From NCBI GenBank assembly GCA_021163465.1, contig JAGGWU010000147.1, positions 1 to 18,208 of the forward strand: a DNA stretch of 18,208 nt, given 5' to 3'. The stretch is from Candidatus Bipolaricaulota bacterium (GTDB taxonomy: Bacteria; Bipolaricaulota; Bipolaricaulia; Bipolaricaulales; Bipolaricaulaceae). The position numbers and the translations under genes are program-made. Below the pieces are notes generated by a model. The model had not been told where the DNA came from, did not search any database, and saw only the letters and a list, made by a program, of their open reading frames with translations. Of the stretch, positions 7,321-14,078 are shown piece after piece. Each line of letters opens with the position of its first letter. Position 1 is the first letter of the stretch.

Positions 7321-7349
7321 TTGACAGCGTAACATCACAGTGTTATACT
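7321..7349 (+). promoter_or_regulatory. strong sigma-70-type promoter of the bactofilin operon
   Basis: TTGACA (7321-7326), a 17-bp spacer and TATACT (7344-7349) make a near-consensus promoter, 19 bp before the GTG of the first gene and followed by a GAAGGAGGAA ribosome site. The spacer holds the inverted repeat TAACA-N6-TGTTA (7330-7345), which runs into the -10 box and is placed like a repressor or MerR-type operator. Confidence 0.88.
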
Positions 7350-7368
7350 CCCGGCGAAGGAGGAAGAC

Positions 7369-7575
7369 GTGTGGGGAAACGAGGTCTGGTGGGCCGGATT
7401 GGAGATCCAGCGAGCCAGGGAGCTGGTGTGGGAGCGTGCCCACCGCCATCCCACTTCCTCACCGGGCCCGATGAGGATCAAACGCAAGCTCATGCGGCTG
7501 GTACAGCGGGCACGTCGTGAGGGGCTTTCCCCGGCCGAAATCGAGGGTATCGTGAGATGGGCCCTCAAGACATGA
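7369..7575 (+). CDS. small Trp/Arg-rich protein, first gene of the bactofilin operon
   Basis: This 68-aa protein starts with GTG after an ideal ribosome site (GAAGGAGGAAGAC) and lies directly behind the strong promoter, so it is likely translated. The N-terminus is Trp-rich (MWGNEVWWAGLEIQRARELVWERA) and the C-terminal half is basic and helical (RIKRKLMRLVQRARREG, then LSPAEIEGIVRWALKT). The LSPAEIEGI stretch resembles a short helical hairpin or UBA-like turn, but I recognise no family. Its stop overlaps the next start by 4 bp (ATGA), so it is translationally coupled to the YhbD-like regulator and may work with it. Confidence 0.7.
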   Translation: MWGNEVWWAGLEIQRARELVWERAHRHPTSSPGPMRIKRKLMRLVQRARREGLSPAEIEGIVRWALKT

Positions 7576-8204
7576 ACGAGGACCTTATTTCCAAAAAGGA
7601 AGTGCTGCGCTTGACGGGGATATCCTATGGGCAGCTTTACCGGTGGAAGCGGATGGGCCTCATCCCCGAGGCCTGGTTCATCCGCCGCTCCACCTTCACG
7701 GGCCAGGAGACCTTCTTCCCCCGGGAGAAGATCCTGCGGCGCATCGAGGAGATCCTGAAACTGAAGGAGGAGCACTCCCTGGAGGAGCTTGTGCGCATCC
7801 TCTCCCCCGAGGCCGCGCCGGAGGAGGTGGTCCACGACGATCCCGCTTCCATCCCCTCCATCGGGAGTGCGGGGCGGGAATTTCTCTGGAAGGAAGGGGG
7901 CTACACCTTTGCCGAGCTGGTGGCGGTGGCCGCCGGAGCCGAGGCCATGCGTAACAAAACAAAGTTACATCAAGCCCGGCTCCTGGTGGAGCTCCTGCGG
8001 GAGGCGGAGGACGTCGTCCGTTCCCCCACCGGGATCTTTCTCGTCCTGGCGGAAAAGAGCTTCGAACGGGAAGGGATTTCCCTGCGGATATCCTTTGCCG
8101 TCTTGGGCAAGGACCCGGTGAGGCTGGACCCGGGGTCGAAGGTGCTCGTCCGGTTGGATCTGGAGCGCTTGGTGGAACGGGTGAAGCGGGAACTCGGGAG
8201 GTGA
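7572..8204 (+). CDS. YhbD-like (DUF4004) MerR-type regulator
   Basis: This is a 210-aa protein. Residues 1-60 are a MerR-like winged helix (LISKKEVLRLTGISYGQLYRWKRMGLIP, then RRSTFTGQETFFPREKILRRIEEIL) that closely follows the YhbD/DUF4004 pattern known from Bacillus. The C-terminal 120 residues are alpha/beta, with a basic last helix (LERLVERVKRELGR), and their ligand is unknown. The ATG at 7572 overlaps the upstream stop; an in-frame ATG 15 bp earlier is less well placed. YhbD genes are found beside the bactofilin-like yhbE/yhbF genes in Bacillus, the same neighbourhood as here. It may control its own operon through the inverted repeat at 7330-7345 (inference). Confidence 0.8.
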   Translation: MNEDLISKKEVLRLTGISYGQLYRWKRMGLIPEAWFIRRSTFTGQETFFPREKILRRIEEILKLKEEHSLEELVRILSPEAAPEEVVHDDPASIPSIGSAGREFLWKEGGYTFAELVAVAAGAEAMRNKTKLHQARLLVELLREAEDVVRSPTGIFLVLAEKSFEREGISLRISFAVLGKDPVRLDPGSKVLVRLDLERLVERVKRELGR

Positions 8205-8207
8205 AGC

Positions 8208-8960
8208 ATGGGATGCTGCGATGAGGGAAGGGGAGACGTCCCGCGCCGGGGGAGCGTCTCCATCGCCGGATCCGGCAGGGTGGCGGGGGGCGCGTACCAC
8301 ACCGTGAAGATCTCCGGCTCGGGCCGGGTGGAGGGGGATCTCGTGGCCGAGGAACTCCGGATCTCCGGGGCGGGCAAGGTCGAGGGCGCGGCCAAGGTGC
8401 GGGAGATCGTGGTCTCGGGTAACGGGCGGTTCGAGGGGCCGGTGGAGGCGGAGGTCCTCCAAGTGGCCGGCGTCTGTAAGGTGGAAGCCGGCCTCTCCGC
8501 GAAGGAGGTCAAGGTGGCCGGGGCCCTGAAGGTGGAGGGAAGCGTCAAGGCTCACTACTTCAAAACGAGCGGCGGTCTGAAGGTCGAGGGGGATCTCGAA
8601 GCGGAGATCGTGGCCTTGGCGGGAAAGGTGACGGTGAACGGGCTGCTTTCGGCAGACAGAGTGGAAATGAAGCTGGAAGATTCGAGCTTTGTGCGGGAAA
8701 TAGGAGGTGAGGCGATCGAGATCCGGCGTCATAAGGGCGGCATCCTGGAGGAGCTTGGGCTCCCCTTCTTCCGCCGCCCCGGGAAGCTCCAAGCTTCGGC
8801 AATCGAGGGGGACGAGGTGTATCTCGAGGGCACCGAGGCCAAATTGGTGCGGGGAAAGAAAGTCACCATCGGTCCCGGATGCCGCATCGAGCGCGTCGAG
8901 TACGAGGAATCCCTGGACGTCCATCCCGACGCCCAAGTGGGCGAGGAGGTGAAGGGCTGA
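8208..8960 (+). CDS. bactofilin-like polymer-forming beta-helix protein
   Basis: This is a 250-aa protein of short beta-strand repeats with the rhythm ISGSGRVEGDLVAEELRISG, typical of bactofilins (DUF583) and of Bacillus YhbE/YhbF. Repeats span residues 14-150. The C-terminal segment (about 160-240) has a different composition, with a second set of strands (EGDEVYLEGTEAKLVRGKKVTIGPGCRIE). There are two N-terminal cysteines (GCCDEGRG) but no signal peptide. Bactofilins polymerise into filaments or sheets under the membrane and scaffold envelope enzymes. At 250 aa it is longer than the usual 100-200. It starts 3 nt after the YhbD-like gene behind GGAGGTGAAGC, and its stop overlaps the next start by 1 nt. 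Confidence 0.82.
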   Translation: MGCCDEGRGDVPRRGSVSIAGSGRVAGGAYHTVKISGSGRVEGDLVAEELRISGAGKVEGAAKVREIVVSGNGRFEGPVEAEVLQVAGVCKVEAGLSAKEVKVAGALKVEGSVKAHYFKTSGGLKVEGDLEAEIVALAGKVTVNGLLSADRVEMKLEDSSFVREIGGEAIEIRRHKGGILEELGLPFFRRPGKLQASAIEGDEVYLEGTEAKLVRGKKVTIGPGCRIERVEYEESLDVHPDAQVGEEVKG

Positions 8961-9361
8961 TGCAAGAACCCGGCAGGGAAAAGCGGTCCCGCAGGGCCAG
9001 GCGCTTCCTTAAGTTGGCCCTGTTTCCTTTTTGGTTCCTCTTTTGGATCCCCAACGTGGTGATCCGGTCGGTTATGGAAGCGGTGTGGGGTAGCGTTTAT
9101 GGGGCAGCCGGCACCGCGGCCGGGATCTTCGCCGTGGTCCTGGCCCTATCCATCGCGATCCCCGTAGTGGCCGTCGTCCTTGCGATCACCCTCGCGGTGG
9201 TTCCACTGGCTTTCGCTGTGGCTGCCGTCTCGATGGTCTTCGCCGTCCTCACCTGGCCCCTCCGCCGCGCCCTATGGAGCTACAACCGGCGGCGCTCCTG
9301 GAAGCGCTGGTTCTACGCCCTGGACGAGCCCGGGGAGGTGGAGGACCCATGGCGGGAGTGA
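8960..9361 (+). CDS. small multi-spanning membrane protein of the bactofilin operon
   Basis: This is a 133-aa protein. A basic N-terminus (REKRSRRARRFLK) precedes a first membrane segment (LALFPFWFLFWIPNVVI, about 19-35). Two more, Ala/Val-rich, segments lie at about 50-100, and the C-terminus is charged (WSYNRRRSWKRWFYALDEPGE). I recognise no family. The start at 8960 shares one base with the preceding TGA and has GAGGAGGTG upstream. Its place between the bactofilin and the DUF4097-like gene suggests a membrane anchor or partner for those beta-helix proteins (inference). Confidence 0.72.
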   Translation: MQEPGREKRSRRARRFLKLALFPFWFLFWIPNVVIRSVMEAVWGSVYGAAGTAAGIFAVVLALSIAIPVVAVVLAITLAVVPLAFAVAAVSMVFAVLTWPLRRALWSYNRRRSWKRWFYALDEPGEVEDPWRE

Positions 9362-10266
9362 AGGGCGAGTTCGTGAGGGAGTTCTCAGTCGAGGAACCGG
9401 TGGAGCTCGTGGTGACCGCGGGTTCGGGCGATGTAGGGGTGCGGCGCGGTCCTCGGGGAAAGGTGGTCGTACAGGGGACTTACTACGTGCGCGCTGTGCC
9501 TCGCTCCCGGGCCGAGCGCCTGGCGGAACTAATAGAGCGGCACCCGCCCGTGGAGCTACGCGGCCGCGAGATCAGGGTGGGCGATCTCGTCCGTTACACC
9601 GCCGAGGTCGGACCGAGCTTCCTGGGCGAGGTGTTCGAGGGGATCGAGATCGACTACGAGATCGAGGTCCCGGAGAGGACCGAAGCCCGCGTAGAGATCG
9701 GCTCGGGCGATGTGGAGGTGTGGGGAATCGCCGGGCCGGTACGGATATCCGCCGGCTCGGGCGACGTGGAGCTCCGGGACATCGCTGCGGAAGTAGAGGC
9801 GAAGACCGGCTCCGGGGATGTGGAAGCGGAGGACGTGGATGGGGATCTCGTGGTGGGCACCGGCTCGGGGAACCTGGAGGCCCGCCGGGTGGGGGGAGAC
9901 CTGGAGGCGAGGACCGGAAGTGGGGACGTCGAGATCGCGGATCTCTCCGGGGATCTGGATGTGACCACGGGCTCCGGGGACATCCGCCTGGAGGGGGTAA
10001 AGGGCGATATAGAGGCCAAGTCCGGAAGCGGGGATATCGAGATCCGATCCGGGCTCGAATCCGGGAGGGTCTGGCGTCTCCGCTCGGGCTCCGGGGACAT
10101 CAAGGTCCTCTTGCCCTCGGGCACCGAAGCCCGCCTGGAGCTGGAATCCAGGTTTGGAGAAGTGAGGTCGGATCTCAAGGGCTCCCCGGATGCCCCGGCG
10201 GCCATAGAGGCGAGGACCGAAAGCGGGGACATCCGCGTCAAGGTCGAGGGAGGTGAGGGAAAATGA
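9349..10266 (+). CDS. DUF4097-like beta-helix protein with GSGD repeats
   Basis: This is a 305-aa protein. From about residue 100 to the end it consists of roughly 20-residue repeats built on (T/S)GSGDVEV, around ten copies in all (e.g. GSGDVEVWG, GSGDVELRD, GSGDVEAED, GSGDIRLEG), the pattern of DUF4097/DUF4098-type right-handed beta-helices. The first 90 residues (EFSVEEPVELVVTAGSGDVGV, then RAERLAELIERHPP) form a cap. There is no signal peptide or membrane segment, so it is probably cytoplasmic, like the bactofilin. The start at 9349 (GAGGTGGAGGACCC before it) overlaps the membrane-protein gene by 13 nt. DUF4097 proteins are often encoded with envelope-stress or anti-sigma-type genes; the exact role is unknown. 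Confidence 0.82.
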   Translation: MAGVKGEFVREFSVEEPVELVVTAGSGDVGVRRGPRGKVVVQGTYYVRAVPRSRAERLAELIERHPPVELRGREIRVGDLVRYTAEVGPSFLGEVFEGIEIDYEIEVPERTEARVEIGSGDVEVWGIAGPVRISAGSGDVELRDIAAEVEAKTGSGDVEAEDVDGDLVVGTGSGNLEARRVGGDLEARTGSGDVEIADLSGDLDVTTGSGDIRLEGVKGDIEAKSGSGDIEIRSGLESGRVWRLRSGSGDIKVLLPSGTEARLELESRFGEVRSDLKGSPDAPAAIEARTESGDIRVKVEGGEGK

Positions 10267-10745
10267 GGCTCTTCAGGGGACCGTTCACCCCGGGAGGGGC
10301 GGCGACGTTCTTCCTCTTCTCGTGGGTACTACAGGTGCTATTCAATTCCATCGTGGTGAGGCACTTCGGACTATTGAAGCCGCTCAATTATTGGCAGGCG
10401 GCGTCCCTTTTGTTCTTGGCCATCATCGCCTTCGCGTGGAGCGGCAGGGGACTCACCCGCACGCTCTGGGGGTTCATCACCGAACCGCTTTTCGGATTCG
10501 AACTCGGGCTGTTTTTCCTCTTCGCTTGGGTCTTTCAGATGATCTTCAACTCCCTTTTCGTGAGCCATTTCGAGCTTCTCAAGCCGCTCAACTACTGGCA
10601 GGCCGCGGGACTTCTCCTTTTGATCGCGATCCTTACCTTTTGGATGGGCTTCGCCGCGGGGCCGCGCCGCGAGGTGAAGGTCGATTTCTCCGATATCGGC
10701 AAGCGCATCGCCGAGGAAATAAAGAAGTTCTTCGAGGAGTGGTAG
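10263..10745 (+). CDS. membrane protein made of two tandem copies of one transmembrane unit
   Basis: This is a 160-aa protein. Residues 16-60 and 84-128 are copies of the same unit: FFLFSWVLQVLFNS..V..HF matches FFLFAWVFQMIFNS..V..HF, and each continues with LLKPLNYWQA and a second hydrophobic stretch, giving about four membrane segments. Trp-Gln-Ala in NYWQA is kept in both. The last 25 residues are soluble and charged (KVDFSDIGKRIAEEIKKFFEEW). Single copies of a similar FN..LxxLxxWQAxxLLLL pattern occur in small bacterial membrane proteins of unknown function, to my knowledge. The start overlaps the DUF4097-like stop by 4 bp (ATGA), making it the last tightly coupled gene of the operon. Confidence 0.8.
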   Translation: MRLFRGPFTPGGAATFFLFSWVLQVLFNSIVVRHFGLLKPLNYWQAASLLFLAIIAFAWSGRGLTRTLWGFITEPLFGFELGLFFLFAWVFQMIFNSLFVSHFELLKPLNYWQAAGLLLLIAILTFWMGFAAGPRREVKVDFSDIGKRIAEEIKKFFEEW

Positions 10746-10768
10746 GTGACGACGTCCGGTGATGGGAA

Positions 10769-11707
10769 GTGGCTGCGAGTGACTTGAGGATACGGGAGTT
10801 CGCGCGCCGGGATACCGGTCAGGTGATAGAGCTCCTCCGGGCTTCCTTTCCCCGGGAGCTGGAGATCTCAGGCTTCGATGAGGCCGCGGTACGGAAGAGC
10901 GTCCGCCTTTACGGGCCCCTGAAGGTGGTTCAGCACCTTTTCCGCCGGCCGTTCGCCCTCTTCTACGTGGGCGAAGTGGGAGGGGAGATCGTGGGCACCG
11001 TCTCCCTCAACCGTGAGCGGGGGTCGTGGTACATCGGCACGGTGATGGTGGCCCCGGAACACCGCCGAAAGGGCTACGGCAGGGCGATCTTGGAGCACGC
11101 CCTGGAGGTCGCCCGAACGTTCGGGGGAAAGCGGGCGATCCTCCATGTCCTCGAGGACAACCTCCCGGCCAGGGGTCTGTATGAGTCGGCCGGCTTCCGG
11201 ACCTTCGAGCGGGTCGTCCACTTCGTGCGGGAACCTCCGGAGGGAGAAGAGGTCCTCTTTCCCGCGGGTTATACGCTCTCCAAGATAGACCTCTTCGATC
11301 GGCAGGCCCTAAGGCTCGTCCATGCTGCCCGGGAGCCGGAATCGGCGGAGGTCTACGGCGAACCGGAGCCCACGCCGTGGTACATACGCCCCCTGGCACG
11401 GCTGCAGCCCGGGATACGGGAGCGGTACGCCGTGGTGCACAGCGGCCGGTGGGTCGGAATCTACACGTTCGCGGCCCCGTTCCGGGAGAAAGGCGCGGCC
11501 AACGCCTCCCTCGCCATCCTGCCGGAGCATCGGGGACAGGGACTGGAGGAGGCGCTCCTTTCCCGGGCCCTCCGTCGGGCGCGGGAGATCGGCTGCCCCC
11601 GGCTCCTCACCAGGGCCGACGAGCGAAACACCGCTCTTCTTTCTGCCTGCGAGCGGCTCGGCTTTGAGCGGCTCTATGTGATGGAAGGCATGTACCGCGA
11701 CCTTTAA
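10769..11707 (+). CDS. GNAT acetyltransferase with two tandem GNAT domains
   Basis: This is a 312-aa protein. The first GNAT domain covers about 6-150 with a complete acetyl-CoA motif (TVMVAPEHRRKGYG, 91-104) followed by the usual NLPARGLYESAGF segment. The second, about 165-312, has a degenerate motif (ILPEHRGQGLEEAL) and ends with NTALLSACERLGFERLYVMEGM. Only the first is likely to bind acetyl-CoA in the standard way. The substrate is unknown. It begins with GTG 23 bp after the membrane-protein gene, without a clear ribosome site, so it may ride on the bactofilin operon transcript; a role in that module is unproven. Confidence 0.82.
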   Translation: MAASDLRIREFARRDTGQVIELLRASFPRELEISGFDEAAVRKSVRLYGPLKVVQHLFRRPFALFYVGEVGGEIVGTVSLNRERGSWYIGTVMVAPEHRRKGYGRAILEHALEVARTFGGKRAILHVLEDNLPARGLYESAGFRTFERVVHFVREPPEGEEVLFPAGYTLSKIDLFDRQALRLVHAAREPESAEVYGEPEPTPWYIRPLARLQPGIRERYAVVHSGRWVGIYTFAAPFREKGAANASLAILPEHRGQGLEEALLSRALRRAREIGCPRLLTRADERNTALLSACERLGFERLYVMEGMYRDL

Positions 11708-11735
11708 CGCTCAAGTTTTGCGGCTTATTTGGCTG

Positions 11736-11741
11736 TATAAT
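11736..11741 (+). promoter_or_regulatory. candidate -10 box of the vapBC operon
   Basis: TATAAT lies 18 bp before the VapB start in the only AT-rich gap (11708-11759) between the GNAT gene and the toxin-antitoxin cluster. No convincing -35 hexamer is seen at 15-19 bp, so confidence is limited. The -10 is followed by a GGAGGTGAAAGG ribosome site. Confidence 0.45.
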
Positions 11742-11759
11742 TTAGCCGGAGGTGAAAGG

Positions 11760-11984
11760 ATGAAAGCCAGGATACAGGTTAATTTGCCCGAGGACCTCGT
11801 GCGCCAGATAGATGAGCTTGTGGGTCCCCGCAAGCGCAGCGAGTTCATCGAACGGGCTGTGCGGGCCCAGCTTAGGCATGAAGCGGTCCGCAGGTGGAAG
11901 GAGCTTTCGCAACACTTCCGGGGGCTGACGCTGGAGGACGTCTACTACCCATCCCGCAGGGAACTGGAGGAGCGTCATGGATAG
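11760..11984 (+). CDS. vapB: VapB-type antitoxin, ribbon-helix-helix
   Basis: This is a 74-aa protein. The N-terminus KARIQVNLPEDLVRQIDELV with RKRSEFIERAVRAQLR is a standard ribbon-helix-helix DNA-binding domain (MetJ/CopG type). The C-terminal 30 residues (RGLTLEDVYYPSRRELEERHG) are the expected toxin-binding tail. The start at 11760 follows GGAGGTGAAAGG. It overlaps vapC by 8 bp. RHH antitoxins of this type repress their own promoter and neutralise the PIN toxin. Confidence 0.88.
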   Translation: MKARIQVNLPEDLVRQIDELVGPRKRSEFIERAVRAQLRHEAVRRWKELSQHFRGLTLEDVYYPSRRELEERHG

Positions 11985-12402
11985 GTACGTGGTAGATGCC
12001 TCGGTGATTGTGGCCTCACTGTTGCCGGATGAGCCCTTTCGTGAGGCAGCACTTCTGCTTATCGAGCAGTTCGATGCCAGGAAGTTAGATCTAGTCTCCG
12101 TTGACTTGCTGCGGTTCGAGGTGGCAAACGCCCTGTGGAAGGCAGCAGAGAGGGGAAGGGTAAAGCGGAGCTTTTCACTCGAAGCGATCCAACAATTTGA
12201 GGACTTCGGGATACTTTATCGGGATGTGCCTCTCTCACGGATCTTAAAGCTCGCCCATGAGTACGGTCGGACTGCCTACGACGCCGCTTACCTTGCGCTG
12301 GCCGAGCAAGAAGGGGTGCCGCTAGTGACCGCCGACAAACGCCTGTACAACGCCCTCGATGGGAAGTTTGACCTGATCGCGTGGATTGAATCCGTGGAAT
12401 GA
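11977..12402 (+). CDS. vapC: VapC-type PIN-domain ribonuclease toxin
   Basis: This is a 141-aa protein, a usual VapC length. The acidic active-site residues are all present: Asp7 (YVVDAS), Glu48 (RFEVANALWKA), Asp102 (YDAAYLALAE) and Asp120 (LVTADKRLYNAL). Family members are Mg2+-dependent endoribonucleases that cut tRNA or rRNA; the target here is unknown. The start overlaps vapB, and the stop overlaps the MFS start by 4 bp (ATGA). That coupling to a transporter is unusual for a toxin gene. Confidence 0.92.
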   Translation: MDRYVVDASVIVASLLPDEPFREAALLLIEQFDARKLDLVSVDLLRFEVANALWKAAERGRVKRSFSLEAIQQFEDFGILYRDVPLSRILKLAHEYGRTAYDAAYLALAEQEGVPLVTADKRLYNALDGKFDLIAWIESVE

Positions 12403-14078
12403 AAAGCTGGAAGACAAGGTTCTTCACCATCTGGGCGGGGCAGCAAGGCTCGCTTTTGGGGAGCTGGATCGCCCAGTTCGGCCTCGTGTGGTGGCTGACA
12501 CAAGAGACGGGTTCGGCCACGGTGCTCGCCACCGCGTCGCTTGTGGCCATGCTCCCGCAGGTCCTCCTCGGCCCTTTCACCGGGACGCTGGTGGACCGCC
12601 TCCCCCGGCGGTGGCTCATGGTGTGGGTGGACTGTGGGATCGCGGCCTTGGCGGGGCTCCTTGCGTTTCTCTTCTGGGCGGGGGCGGTCCGGATCTGGCA
12701 CATCTACCTCGTGATGGCCCTGCGCTCGGCCGCGGGGGCGCTGCACTGGCCGGCCATGGCCGCTGCCACCTCGCTCCTGGTGCCCAAGGAACACCTCACC
12801 CGCATCGCCGGTCTCAACCAGACCATGCGCGCCCTCCTCGCCATCGTGTCCCCGCCCCTGGGGGCCATCGCCGTCTCGGCCCTCCCCATGTACGGGGTGA
12901 TGGGGATCGATATCTTCACCTTCATCTTCGCGGTCCTTCCCCTGCTCCTCATCGCTATTCCAGAGCCCGAGCGGGCCCCCGCATCACGGCCCACGTATCT
13001 TGCCGACCTCGCGCAGGGCTTCCGGTACGTGTGGGGTTGGCGGGGCCTCTTCCTGCTCCTGTGTCTGGCGGCGCTCTTGAACGGGATCGCCCAGCCCATG
13101 GCCACACTGATGCCGCTTCTCGTTAAGGATTATTTCGGCAAAGGTGCCATCGAACTCGGCTGGGTTGAGTCCGCCTGGGGGGCCGGGGCGATGCTGGGCG
13201 GGCTCCTGCTCGCCGCCTGGGGAGGGTTCAGGAAGAAGATCCACACCATTCTCCTCGGGGTGGTGGGCATGGGGCTCGGGTTCTTCTCCGTCGGGTTCCT
13301 GCCCCCGGGTTGGTTCTGCGCGGCGTTGGCCCTGTTCTTCCTCGCCGGGCTGATGAACCCCATGGCCAACTCCCCGTTCACGGCCCTGGTTCAGACCGCC
13401 GTGGAGCCGGGGATGCAGGGACGGGTTTTTTCACTCATGTCGAGCATGGCCCAGGGGATGGCGCCCCTTTCGCTCCTTTTGGCCGGTCCCCTGGCGGATA
13501 CCTTCGGGGTGCGGTTTTGGTACCTGGTGGGCGGGGGCGGGATGATCATCCTGGGGCTCGCCGCCTTCACCGTGCCGGCCATCATGAGCCTCGAGGAGTC
13601 CCGCCCTGTGGTGGCGGGTGCGGAGTGTGGCCATACTCGAGCGACCGTGGACCTTGGGGATCTTGAGCGAAAGCTTTGTCGCTACGCTCGGGAAAAGGGT
13701 ATCGAGGCCCTTTATCTCTTCGGCTCCACCGCCTCCGGCAAGCGAACCCCTTTGAGCGATGTGGATATCGCCGTCCTCCTGCCCGAGGATGTCCCCGAGG
13801 ATCGATACCTGGAGCGGCGTCTGGAAATGATCGCCGAGCTCTCGGATCTCTTGAAAACTGATGAAATCGACCTCGTGATCCTCAACCGGGCTTCGCCGCT
13901 CCTTGCACATCGGGTGATAACCCGGGGGAAGCTCGTCTTCGTCCGGGACGATATCCGGCGGACACGATTCGAGGCCCGGGCAATCCAGGAATACTTGGAT
14001 ACGAAGCCCCTTTACGAGCTCGAGAGCCGCTACATGCGGGAACGCATAAAGGAGGGAAGATTTGGGGATAGATCGTGA
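12399..14078 (+). CDS. MFS transporter fused in frame to an MntA-type nucleotidyltransferase antitoxin
   Basis: This is a 559-aa reading frame. Residues 1-405 are a 12-TM major facilitator of the drug:H+ (DHA3/enterobactin exporter-like) type: AQFGLVWWLTQETGSATVLA, then FTGTLVDRLPRRW as the loop 2-3 motif, and a final IMSLEESRP after the last helix. Residues about 417-559 are a minimal nucleotidyltransferase with GS-x10-DxD (Gly442, Ser443, Asp454, Asp456) and DEIDLVIL supplying the third acid, the signature of MntA antitoxins. No stop separates the halves. A GTG at 13647 (residue 417) falls where MntA proteins normally begin, so MntA could also be made alone, although no good ribosome site precedes it. 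It overlaps hepT by 17 nt. MntA AMPylates and silences HepT in studied systems. Confidence 0.85.
   Translation: MKSWKTRFFTIWAGQQGSLLGSWIAQFGLVWWLTQETGSATVLATASLVAMLPQVLLGPFTGTLVDRLPRRWLMVWVDCGIAALAGLLAFLFWAGAVRIWHIYLVMALRSAAGALHWPAMAAATSLLVPKEHLTRIAGLNQTMRALLAIVSPPLGAIAVSALPMYGVMGIDIFTFIFAVLPLLLIAIPEPERAPASRPTYLADLAQGFRYVWGWRGLFLLLCLAALLNGIAQPMATLMPLLVKDYFGKGAIELGWVESAWGAGAMLGGLLLAAWGGFRKKIHTILLGVVGMGLGFFSVGFLPPGWFCAALALFFLAGLMNPMANSPFTALVQTAVEPGMQGRVFSLMSSMAQGMAPLSLLLAGPLADTFGVRFWYLVGGGGMIILGLAAFTVPAIMSLEESRPVVAGAECGHTRATVDLGDLERKLCRYAREKGIEALYLFGSTASGKRTPLSDVDIAVLLPEDVPEDRYLERRLEMIAELSDLLKTDEIDLVILNRASPLLAHRVITRGKLVFVRDDIRRTRFEARAIQEYLDTKPLYELESRYMRERIKEGRFGDRS

Noticed and set aside
7965..8936. 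323-codon - strand frame opposite the YhbD-like and bactofilin genes
   Set aside because: The + strand genes have ribosome sites, coupling and family features; the antisense product is His/Leu/Pro-rich with no domain.
9421..10240. Apparent repeat array of GC-rich GGCTCGGGCGA-like units, considered as CRISPR or minisatellite
   Set aside because: The units are coding repeats (GSGD) of the DUF4097-like beta-helix, diverged at synonymous sites and without uniform spacers.
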